Assembly (NCBI RefSeq): GCF_000195085.1
Contig: NC_015380.1
Coordinates: 172,001-236,000, forward strand
Direction: 5' to 3'
Length of the DNA stretch: 64,000 nt
Source of the DNA: Candidatus Pelagibacter sp. IMCC9063
Lineage (GTDB): Bacteria > Pseudomonadota > Alphaproteobacteria > Pelagibacterales > Pelagibacteraceae
Position numbers and translations under genes: made by a program. The notes beneath the pieces are model-generated. The model was not told where the DNA came from. It made no database searches and saw nothing but the letters and a program-made list of their open reading frames with translations. Position 1 is the stretch's first letter. Each line of letters opens with the position of its first letter. Shown piece by piece: positions 17,148 to 24,553 of the stretch.

Positions 17148-17570
17148 CTACTTACCTGTCCAAGTTCCGTTAGCAGTCATTGTTAACGTTTTGTCGCCAT
17201 TGGTTGCTGTCACAATGTAGCTCGTCCCAACTTTAGCTATACACATGTCATAACCAGCTTCTTTTGTAATTACATCTCCTCCACCAAACAGTGCGTCCTC
17301 AATTGCTATTGATGATGCACCAGTTGAAGGTGGCACACCAATATCTGGTGAGCAGCTACCGATTTCATTTCCGGTAAAGTATTCACTATTATCTGAGTAA
17401 TATTCTGTTTGTGCTAAAGATATTTGCTGCATAGCATTTTCTGCAGACTTTTGTTTTGTTCCTGAAACATAGCCGTTGTAACTAACAATACCTATGGATG
17501 AAAGAATTCCTATGATTGCAACAACCACTAAAAGCTCAATTAAACTAAAACCTGAGCTTTTAGTGATCAT
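17148..17570 (-). CDS. Type IV pilin, PilE/PilA-like
   Basis: 140 residues. A short prepilin leader MITKSSG is followed by FSLIELLVVVAIIGILSSIG: the cleavage site G/F, conserved Glu5 and the hydrophobic alpha1-N helix. Tyr-rich positions follow (SYNGYVSGTK) and a Cys pair (CSPD...DMCIAK) could close the C-terminal D-loop. Processed by the PilD peptidase encoded at 29558. It sits 18 bp after another pilin gene; which is the major subunit cannot be told from sequence. Confidence 0.88.
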   Translation of the reverse strand: MITKSSGFSLIELLVVVAIIGILSSIGIVSYNGYVSGTKQKSAENAMQQISLAQTEYYSDNSEYFTGNEIGSCSPDIGVPPSTGASSIAIEDALFGGGDVITKEAGYDMCIAKVGTSYIVTATNGDKTLTMTANGTWTGK

Positions 17571-17588
17571 AACTTTTAGATCTATATA

Positions 17589-18062
17589 TTATTCAGCAAC
17601 TTCAACTGTGTTTACAACTGTTGGTGCTTCTCCATCTACTGTTGCACAATCGTTTTGAAAACAAGTTGTAATTGTTAACACATTACCAGTAGCTTCCATG
17701 TTAACAAAACCCATGTCCGCTTTTGCAGCATATGCGCTTGATGATCGTACTGCAGCACTATCTGGGTCATATGGATTTTTAAAATCTTTCAAAGCTTCTT
17801 TAGCAGCAACAATCACATCTGCACCAGTTCGACCTGAACATGTAAGTTCAGTGCTCATTGCCTTCGTCTCACCAATATTACATTTTTGATCCTCTGCAGC
17901 TATGTATTTTACAACAGTAGCATGATTGGATTTAGCAGATGCTTTTTTTGCGCCTGCAGTATAACCGTTATAAGCAACCGTACCAACTGCTGCTAAAATT
18001 CCTATAATTGCTACAACCACTAGCAATTCAATTAATGTAAAACCTTTATTATTTTTTTTCAT
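17589..18062 (-). CDS. Type IV pilin, PilA-like (probable major pilin)
   Basis: 157 residues. Leader MKKNNKG, then FTLIELLVVVAIIGILAAVG with Glu5, the classic class IVa prepilin start. The globular part contains four Cys (DQKCNIG, LTCSGR, TCFQNDC), enough for two disulfides. It is the first gene of its transcription unit, with a good upstream region (AAAGGAAA before the ATG at 18062) and palindrome site C 85 bp upstream, which supports but does not prove major-subunit status. Confidence 0.88.
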   Translation of the reverse strand: MKKNNKGFTLIELLVVVAIIGILAAVGTVAYNGYTAGAKKASAKSNHATVVKYIAAEDQKCNIGETKAMSTELTCSGRTGADVIVAAKEALKDFKNPYDPDSAAVRSSSAYAAKADMGFVNMEATGNVLTITTCFQNDCATVDGEAPTVVNTVEVAE

Positions 18063-18146
18063 ATATAATTTCCTTTAGTTTATTACTTGTATTTTTTGAT
18101 TCTCGTCAATAATACCGCTCCAATTCAAGAAAATATCTAGTCATGC

Positions 18147-18159
18147 ACCCATAATGGGC
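18147..18159. promoter_or_regulatory. Operator-like palindrome, site C (shared divergent promoter)
   Basis: ACCCATAATGGGC fits RCCYANNNTRGGY. It lies between the divergent pilin (start 18062) and STAS (start 18188) genes and could control both. Confidence 0.65.
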
Positions 18160-18187
18160 TCATTTACTTGATTTTTGTGGTAAAAAA

Positions 18188-18511
18188 TTGATGTTATCCC
18201 TTTTTAAAAATATGACTTATAAAACTAGCGAAAATGCCAACATCAGTACTGTTTTTCTAGACGGAGAAATAGACATGGATGTAATTGAGAAAGCAAAAGA
18301 AATTATTTTTCCTTTAGTTGAAGCAGGTAAGGAAGTTCATATTAATTTAAAGGATGTTTCATACATGGATTCATCAGGAATTTCTGTTCTTATTGAGAGC
18401 CACCAAAAAGCAACAGAAAAAGGTACGAAAGTAATTATAAAAGAAATTAGTAAATCTGTCTTAAAGGTAATCATGATGGCAAAGTTAGAACAGATATTAA
18501 ATCTAGAGTAA
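18188..18511 (+). CDS. STAS-domain anti-anti-sigma factor
   Basis: 107 residues, a single STAS domain. NLKDVSYMDSSGISVLIES carries the conserved D-S-S-G motif whose Ser is phosphorylated by RsbW-type kinases and dephosphorylated by PP2C phosphatases. In partner switching the unphosphorylated form binds and titrates the kinase/anti-sigma. The stop overlaps the next gene's ATG (TAATG), so the pair is translationally coupled. The cognate phosphatase is probably the CHASE2-PP2C protein at 7624-9678. A second ATG three codons in may be an alternative start. Confidence 0.9.
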   Translation: MMLSLFKNMTYKTSENANISTVFLDGEIDMDVIEKAKEIIFPLVEAGKEVHINLKDVSYMDSSGISVLIESHQKATEKGTKVIIKEISKSVLKVIMMAKLEQILNLE

Positions 18512-18924
18512 TGACACTATCAGAATCAAAAGACTTTGTCGTACATAGTTCCAATCTTAAAGAAGTCAGAATATTTTCAAGAGAGGTTTTTGAAAAAATA
18601 AATTTGCCTCAAGAACAAAAAGATGAATTGGTTTTAGCAATTGCAGAAGCTGCTCAAAATATAGTCAAGCACGCCTACAAAGATGTAGAAGAAACTAAAG
18701 ATAAAATGCAAATTAAAATTTCATTTAAAGATAATCAATTAGAAATAGGATTCTTTGATAAAGGAAAACCTGTCATTCCTGAGAATATTCAGCACCGAAA
18801 ATTAGATGATATTAAGCCAGGAGGGCTAGGTACTTTTTTTATTAAACAAATTATGGATGAGGCTGTTTTTAAAAAAGACCAAAAAGGTTGGGTTAACCAT
18901 CTTGTTTTAACAAAAACAATCTAA
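18511..18924 (+). CDS. RsbW-like serine kinase / anti-sigma factor (HATPase_c)
   Basis: 137 residues. GHKL ATPase motifs are all present: N-box LAIAEAAQNIVKHAY (about 44-58), G1 FFDKGKPV (about 88-95), G2 GGLGTFFIKQIMDE. Family members phosphorylate STAS proteins and bind a sigma factor or other target. No sigma factor gene is in this window, so the output is unknown; it may be a chromosomal sigma factor or a non-sigma target. The end overlaps the convergent pilC end by 4 bp, leaving no room for a terminator. Confidence 0.9.
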   Translation: MTLSESKDFVVHSSNLKEVRIFSREVFEKINLPQEQKDELVLAIAEAAQNIVKHAYKDVEETKDKMQIKISFKDNQLEIGFFDKGKPVIPENIQHRKLDDIKPGGLGTFFIKQIMDEAVFKKDQKGWVNHLVLTKTI

Positions 18925-20151
18925 CCAATTAATGCTCCCACATTAAATATTGGTGCATACATCGCAATCATTAATCCACCAATCATAATTCCCATAAAAA
19001 CAATCATGATCGGCTCTATTAAAGTAGACATATTATCTACTGCTGTATCAAACTCTTCTTCATAATAATTTGCAACAGAAGTAAACATTTCATCTAAACT
19101 TCCAGTTTGTTCACCAACAGAAATAAGCTGACTAAACGTTGGTGGAAATAAAGGTTCTTTTAAAAAAAGTTTCGTAAGTGTATCTCCAGAGAAGACTCCT
19201 TTTTTAACATTCTCTAAAGCTAAAGTAACACAATCATTATTACTAACAGATTTAGCAATATCTATACTTTCTAATAAATTTACACCGGCGGCACTTAGAT
19301 TACCCATGATCAATGAAATTCTTGCCAATAAAGATTTTAAAATCATATCTCCAAAAATTGGTAATTGTAAAATTTTAGCATGCCATTTATATCGAAACGC
19401 TGCATTCTTAGACACGGTATACTTGAAGGCAATAATAGTTCCTGAGATAATAAGAAAAGTCATCAGTCCTCCTGTACCCCTCATAAAATCACTGGCAGAC
19501 AAAATACTTGCTGTTGCTCCAGGTAATGCAATTCCCATTCCTTCGTACATCTTTGCAAACACCGGAACAACTTTAATTAACATGAATACCATAACCGTAA
19601 TGGCTACGGTAAACATCACCGCTGGGTACATTAAAGCACCTTTAATTTTTTTCTTAATTCTTTCTTTTTTCTCTAATGACTCAACTAGCTTTAATAAAAA
19701 CACATCTAATTTACCACTAGCCTCTCCAGCTTTAATTAAGTTTACATAAATATTGTCAAAAATTTTTGGATAGCTTTCAAAACATTTTGATAAAGTTGTT
19801 CCTCCTTCAAGCTTTTTTTTAATCTCAACAACAATCTCTTTAAGCGAAGGATTTTCAAGTTGACTGCCTAACATATCCAATACTTGAAGTATGGGTAGAC
19901 CTGCCTTTACCATTGTTGCAAACTGTTTTGAAAAAATTACAATATCTTGAGGTTTAATTTTTTGCTTAAAAAAAGAGGATCCTTCACCTTTTTCTTTTTT
20001 TTTTTATCTTTTTTTTTTTAGATCTTACTAAATTGGTAATAATTAATTTTTGTTCTTTTAGTTTGTGAGAAGCTTCATCTTGATTTAAGGCTTCAATTTC
20101 TCCTTCTACGTATTTACCCGCTGAAATACCCTTGTATGTATAAAATTCCAT
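18921..20151 (-). CDS. pilC: Type IV pilus inner-membrane platform protein PilC (frame broken in poly-A)
   Basis: Two frames together give a full PilC/GspF protein of about 409 residues. The N-terminal part starts at ATG 20151 (MEFYTYKGISAGKYVEGEIE). The main part reads KIKPQDIVIFSKQFATMVKAGLP, then two GspF domains with membrane helices, ending near YAPIFNVGALIG. The switch needs one base fewer (or two more) within or between two 11-A runs on the coding strand (20009-20019 and 19995-20005). As given, translation from 20151 ends at a TAA shortly after. PilC anchors the PilB and PilT motors. Whether the break is real, slippage-corrected or a sequencing error is open. It follows pilB by 9 bp. 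Confidence 0.85.
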
Positions 20152-20160
20152 TAATTATAA

Positions 20161-21921
20161 TTATGAACTTGATAAAACACGCTCAAATTCTCTAAAATTA
20201 AGATCTCCAGAAGCAATCATTTTTTTGCCCATTTCTTGCATGGTTTGAAAACCTTCTTTAATAGCAATTGCTTTGAGTTCAGGTGTGGTTGCTTTTTTTA
20301 ATATCGCTTCTTTAATGGGTTTTGTGACATTTAAAATTTCATAAATTCCCATTCTTCCTTTGTAGCCAGAATTTTTACATTTTGGACAACCTTTGCCTTT
20401 AGTGGCTTTTACTCTTGATGCAAGTTCTGGAGTAAAACCAATATCAGTTAGCACTTTTGGATTTACATCATCGTCTGGCACTCTACAGTCCGTACAAGTT
20501 TTTCTCGCTAGTCTTTGAGCCAAAATAAGAGAACACGCAGCACTTATTAAATAATCTGGAGTACCCATATTTTGTAATCTTGTAATTGTACTTGGGGCAT
20601 CATTAGTGTGCAGGGTGCTAAACACTAAGTGTCCTGTAAGAGCTGCCTTTAAACCTATATCAACTGTTTCCTTGTCTCGCATTTCTCCTATTAAAATAAT
20701 TTCAGGATCTTGACGTAAAAAAGATCTTAAAGCTGTAGAGAAACTATAACCAATATCATCTTTAATTTGAACTTGAGCCACTCCATCTAGTTCATACTCA
20801 ACTGGATCTTCAGCCGTTAAAATATTTAAATGAGGTTTGCTCACTTCTTTTAGAATACTATACAATGTAGTTGTTTTACCCGAGCCCGTTGGTCCGGTAA
20901 CAAGTATTAGACCTTGTGTGCTGTGAATATTTTTTCTTAAAATTTTTAAATCAGTTTCATCAAAATTTAATTGTTCAAGTGTAATATCTCCTGCATCTTT
21001 ATTTAAAACACGCATTACAATTCTCTCGTTGTTTGCAGTTGGTAACATTGATAGACGTAAATCAACTACTTTTCCTTCTATCTTAAAATTAATTGCTCCA
21101 TCTTGTGGTAGTCTTCTTTCCGCAATATCCAATTTACCCATTATTTTAAAACGAGTTACTACTGCTCCATAATTGTCATGTAAGAATTTTGTATAATGAT
21201 CTTGCACTGAAAGCATTCCATCTACTCTATAACGAACTCTTGAATTAAATCGATAAGGTTCAATATGAATATCACTTACTCCTAATTTAATTGCTTCTGC
21301 TACAACTGCGGTACTAAATTTGATAACCTCAGATTCATTTTCTATTGCTTCGATATCTTCTTCTGGGGCTTTCTCGAGAACTTCTCCCACATCCCCTAAT
21401 TCAGATTCAAATGTTTTTGTTTTTTCTCTATTGTCTTTATTTTCTTTTCTAATTGTTGCTGTAGTTACATCTCCACTTTCATTAAGAAGTTTTTCAATAA
21501 ATTCTGAAATTTGAGATACTTTAGCTGCATGTAATTCTATATTTTTTTTTGTTATAGCTTTTAAATTTCTCATTAAACCAAGTTTAGAACTATCTGGTAT
21601 TGCAATATGAAGTGTTTTGCCGTCAACTTTAAATGGTGCAACAAAATTCATATTTATATAATTAGAAGGAAGTACAGTTTTGATATCATCCGTAATATTA
21701 ACTTTTGACAAATCTACTACTTCAAGATTTTGTTCTTTAACGAGCACATCTAAAATCTTAACTTCATCCGTAAGTTTAAGCTCAAAGACAGCATCAATTT
21801 GAGATTTATTACCCTCGCTACTTACCTTTTTAATATTTGGTAAATCTTTACCCGAAATAATGTCATGATCGATTAAAACGTTAATGAGATTAATTTCACT
21901 TTCTCTGCTGATTTTAAGCAT
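20161..21921 (-). CDS. pilB: Type IV pilus extension ATPase PilB/MshE-type
   Basis: 586 residues. An N-terminal GspE_N-like domain (about 1-150), then a secretion ATPase core: Walker A GPTGSGKT at 343-350, Asp box around TAEDPVEYE, Walker B ILIGEMRD, His box FSTLHTNDAP. The zinc-binding tetracysteine is present (CTDC at 476-479, CPKC at 512-515). It powers pilin polymerisation at the cytoplasmic face of PilC. Directly abuts the secretin gene upstream (no gap) and precedes pilC. Confidence 0.93.
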   Translation of the reverse strand: MLKISRESEINLINVLIDHDIISGKDLPNIKKVSSEGNKSQIDAVFELKLTDEVKILDVLVKEQNLEVVDLSKVNITDDIKTVLPSNYINMNFVAPFKVDGKTLHIAIPDSSKLGLMRNLKAITKKNIELHAAKVSQISEFIEKLLNESGDVTTATIRKENKDNREKTKTFESELGDVGEVLEKAPEEDIEAIENESEVIKFSTAVVAEAIKLGVSDIHIEPYRFNSRVRYRVDGMLSVQDHYTKFLHDNYGAVVTRFKIMGKLDIAERRLPQDGAINFKIEGKVVDLRLSMLPTANNERIVMRVLNKDAGDITLEQLNFDETDLKILRKNIHSTQGLILVTGPTGSGKTTTLYSILKEVSKPHLNILTAEDPVEYELDGVAQVQIKDDIGYSFSTALRSFLRQDPEIILIGEMRDKETVDIGLKAALTGHLVFSTLHTNDAPSTITRLQNMGTPDYLISAACSLILAQRLARKTCTDCRVPDDDVNPKVLTDIGFTPELASRVKATKGKGCPKCKNSGYKGRMGIYEILNVTKPIKEAILKKATTPELKAIAIKEGFQTMQEMGKKMIASGDLNFREFERVLSSS

Positions 21922-23478
21922 TTACAATATCCTTGGTGCTATAAATATTAATAGTTCGTCCAATTTGTCTGATTTGCTTTTACCTTTGAACAGATTTCCT
22001 AGAACTGGTAAATTTCCAACGCCTGGTGTCTGTGATTTGCTGCTAAATACTTTATTCTTTTTTATTCCACCGATTACAACAATATCTCCGTCTGCTACTA
22101 AAAGCTTTGTTGAAATTTCCATTTTATTTATGGATGGTTCACCTGCATTTGCTCTATTTACAGTGTTATTGTTGACCATAATTTCTAATAGCACGTTACC
22201 ATCTCCAATAATGCTTGGTGTAACTGTTAGTTTTAATGCCGCTTCTTTAAATGAAGTATCTGCTCCTTCAGATCCGGTGGCTTGATAAGATATTTCTTCT
22301 CCTTGTGTGATTGTTGCAATTTGATTGTCTAAAGTAAAAACTTTTGGATTAGATATGGTCTTACCCTTACCTAATACTTCTAAGGCTGTAATTTCTGCTT
22401 TTAATACGGCTGATCCAGTTTGTCTTAAAATACCTATTCCACTTGTTGCACCAACTGCAGCAAAATCGGTTAAGGCATCCGTTACACCTCCTATAGCTGC
22501 AGCTGAAGGGCCGGGTCCTGCTGGAGGTGTAACAGAAGCCATACTGCTTGCGCCTATGCCACCTATTTTATAATCTTTTTTTGCAGAATATGCTCCACCT
22601 AACCTAGTTCCCAATGCTTGTTCAAAAGTTGAGTCAGCCTCTACGATAAACGCTTCAATTAAAACTTGTTTAGTTCTGACATCAATTTCTTTAATAACTT
22701 TATCAACTACATCTAAATCTTTTTCTTTTCCTCTTACGATTATAGATCTTGTAGTTATTTCTTCTGTTATTTGAATTGGAGAGTAAGAAGAGTCTCCCAC
22801 TGAAGTAAATAGTTCGGTTATGGTTTTTTTAGCTTGTGCAGGACTGATGTAATAAAGTCTAAAAATTTCTGAGAGAATTGGCTCAACTGAATCCTCAAGT
22901 TCCACTTTTTTCTTAACGGCCGCAGCTCTTGTTGATTTGTAAGTTTCTTGTCCAGTTAAGGTCGATGGAGTATGTACTCTTATCAGGTTACTTGATACAT
23001 CAATATCAGCTGCAAAATTCTTCATGTCTAACAAAGCATTGAATGCCTTGTCCCATGGAACATCCACTAATTCTGCTGAAATAGCTCCTGCAACTTCATC
23101 ACCTACTAATATATTAATTTCTCCAATTTTACCCATTAAACTCATGGCTTCTTTGTAATCTAAGTTTTGAAAATTAAGAGTTACCGTTTGTTTTAAAAGT
23201 TTAAAATCATCAGGTATAAGCAAATAGTTTCTTGTTTTCTGGGACGATATTTTTTTTCTTTTTTGTAATAAATTTGTATCCTGAATTCTAGGTTTTGGTC
23301 CCATTCTAACTGTTTTATCAACTTCAATTGTTCCAGACTTTTTAATATCCTCTTTGATTAAAGGAGTATTGTGGTCAAATGGCTTTGATTTATTACCTCG
23401 CTGACTAGATGCACAACCAGCTAAGCTGAGTGCTAAAAAAGAAAATAAAACAAATATTTTTATTAATCTAAAATACAT
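21922..23478 (-). CDS. pilQ: Type IV pilus secretin PilQ/MshL-type lipoprotein
   Basis: 518 residues. A lipoprotein signal (FLALSLAGC) marks an MshL-like secretin. A STN/N0-type domain (about 75-155; QTVTLNFQNLDYKEAMSLM) and an N1-type domain (about 190-260; VRGKEKDLDVVDKVIKEID) precede the secretin core (about 340-518) with the end motif VPVLGNLFKG-like VGNLPVLGNLFKG. Shorter than classical PilQ because AMIN domains are absent. Forms the outer-membrane pore for the pilus. It overlaps the pilP-like gene by 11 bp. Confidence 0.9.
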   Translation of the reverse strand: MYFRLIKIFVLFSFLALSLAGCASSQRGNKSKPFDHNTPLIKEDIKKSGTIEVDKTVRMGPKPRIQDTNLLQKRKKISSQKTRNYLLIPDDFKLLKQTVTLNFQNLDYKEAMSLMGKIGEINILVGDEVAGAISAELVDVPWDKAFNALLDMKNFAADIDVSSNLIRVHTPSTLTGQETYKSTRAAAVKKKVELEDSVEPILSEIFRLYYISPAQAKKTITELFTSVGDSSYSPIQITEEITTRSIIVRGKEKDLDVVDKVIKEIDVRTKQVLIEAFIVEADSTFEQALGTRLGGAYSAKKDYKIGGIGASSMASVTPPAGPGPSAAAIGGVTDALTDFAAVGATSGIGILRQTGSAVLKAEITALEVLGKGKTISNPKVFTLDNQIATITQGEEISYQATGSEGADTSFKEAALKLTVTPSIIGDGNVLLEIMVNNNTVNRANAGEPSINKMEISTKLLVADGDIVVIGGIKKNKVFSSKSQTPGVGNLPVLGNLFKGKSKSDKLDELLIFIAPRIL

Positions 23479-23899
23479 CAGTTTCCTTTATTTTGTTTTT
23501 AAAATTAATTGTTATGTAAGTGTCATCCGCTTTTTGAAATACTGCTTCGTTAAGTGTCATATCAACTAACTTTACTCCGTCACTTAATTCATCTTGTAAT
23601 TTCAGAGTTATAATTTCACCTGAAGCATTAACTAAAGACACATAACTTTCTTCAGAGCCTGAAATAATTCCCACAAGTTTAAAATTATATAGACTCATTT
23701 CTTTACGTTCCCCTGCTTGACCTGATGAAAGGATACTTCCTCCACTTCCTAAAGAAGAGTTTCCTACAAAAGGATCATTTAAAGGCAATGGTTCCTCCGT
23801 ATTTTTATTCACATCGTGACTATCAGCTATTACATTGTTTGGAGTAATGCTCATAAAGAGCAACACCAGAAATAAGGCTATAGTTTTAAAAAAAATCAT
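23468..23899 (-). CDS. pilP: PilP-like pilus assembly protein
   Basis: 143 residues with a signal peptide (about 1-25). The C-terminal ~75 residues (YNFKLVGIISGSEESYVSLVNASGEIITLKLQDEL) follow the PilP beta-domain pattern, which links the PilNO complex to the secretin. A disordered N-terminal region (EEPLPLNDPFVGNSS) contains the short PF..P-type segment common in PilP. Overlaps pilO (14 bp) and the secretin gene (11 bp), consistent with the alignment subcomplex order M-N-O-P-Q. Confidence 0.8.
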   Translation of the reverse strand: MIFFKTIALFLVLLFMSITPNNVIADSHDVNKNTEEPLPLNDPFVGNSSLGSGGSILSSGQAGERKEMSLYNFKLVGIISGSEESYVSLVNASGEIITLKLQDELSDGVKLVDMTLNEAVFQKADDTYITINFKNKIKETDVF

Positions 23900-24548
23900 T
23901 TGCTAATCCTACAATAGTTAAAGTTCCATCAACTTTTACTGTGCCAGCTGAAGTTCCTTGCACAACTTTAATTGACTCTTCGTCAAAATTGAGCATTTTT
24001 TTTGACAGAGATATTTGTCTTTTAAATTTAATATAACCCAAGAAATTACCAGTAATTTCAAAATCCACAGGAATTTTATAATAAGCTATATTGTTTATGC
24101 TTTTCTTTTTGGTTGTCTTTTTCTTTTTCTTTTTCTTTTTATTTAAAATATCTGATCTACTGATTGCTTCTGGTTTTTTCTTTTCTATTTTTGAAATAAC
24201 TAAATTATTTTGTCCTGCAAATTCACTTAGAGTTTGATAAAGCCCTTCAACTTCTGCTCTAGAATGAAATAATGTAGAATATTTTTCATAATCAGGTTCT
24301 AGTTTTTTTATCTTATTTTTGTTTGTTTTTATTTTTTTGTTGAATTTAATTATTTCATTTTGTTTAACGATCATGTCATCTAGTTTAATTTTTTTTGAAT
24401 TTACAATTGGGTTTAAAATAGAATAATAAATAATTAGAAAAAAGATAATTGCTCCAAAAGCAATGCCACTTTTTATAAGAGTCTTTTCGTCAGTAAAAGT
24501 TAAAATTTTTGCTTTTAAATCCTCTATATTTAAATTATTCAAATCCAT
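23886..24548 (-). CDS. pilO: PilO-like alignment subcomplex protein
   Basis: 220 residues: a cytoplasmic N-terminus, one membrane helix (about 28-48, IAFGAIIFFLIIYYSIL), a coiled-coil region rich in Lys, then a ferredoxin-like periplasmic domain (YYKIPVDFEITGNFLGYIKFKRQI) typical of PilO/MshJ. A Lys-rich insert (KKKKKKKKTTKKK) sits in the periplasmic part. It bridges PilMN to PilP. Assigned by topology, domain pattern and position. Confidence 0.8.
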   Translation of the reverse strand: MDLNNLNIEDLKAKILTFTDEKTLIKSGIAFGAIIFFLIIYYSILNPIVNSKKIKLDDMIVKQNEIIKFNKKIKTNKNKIKKLEPDYEKYSTLFHSRAEVEGLYQTLSEFAGQNNLVISKIEKKKPEAISRSDILNKKKKKKKKTTKKKSINNIAYYKIPVDFEITGNFLGYIKFKRQISLSKKMLNFDEESIKVVQGTSAGTVKVDGTLTIVGLANDFF

Positions 24549-24553
24549 TTTTT

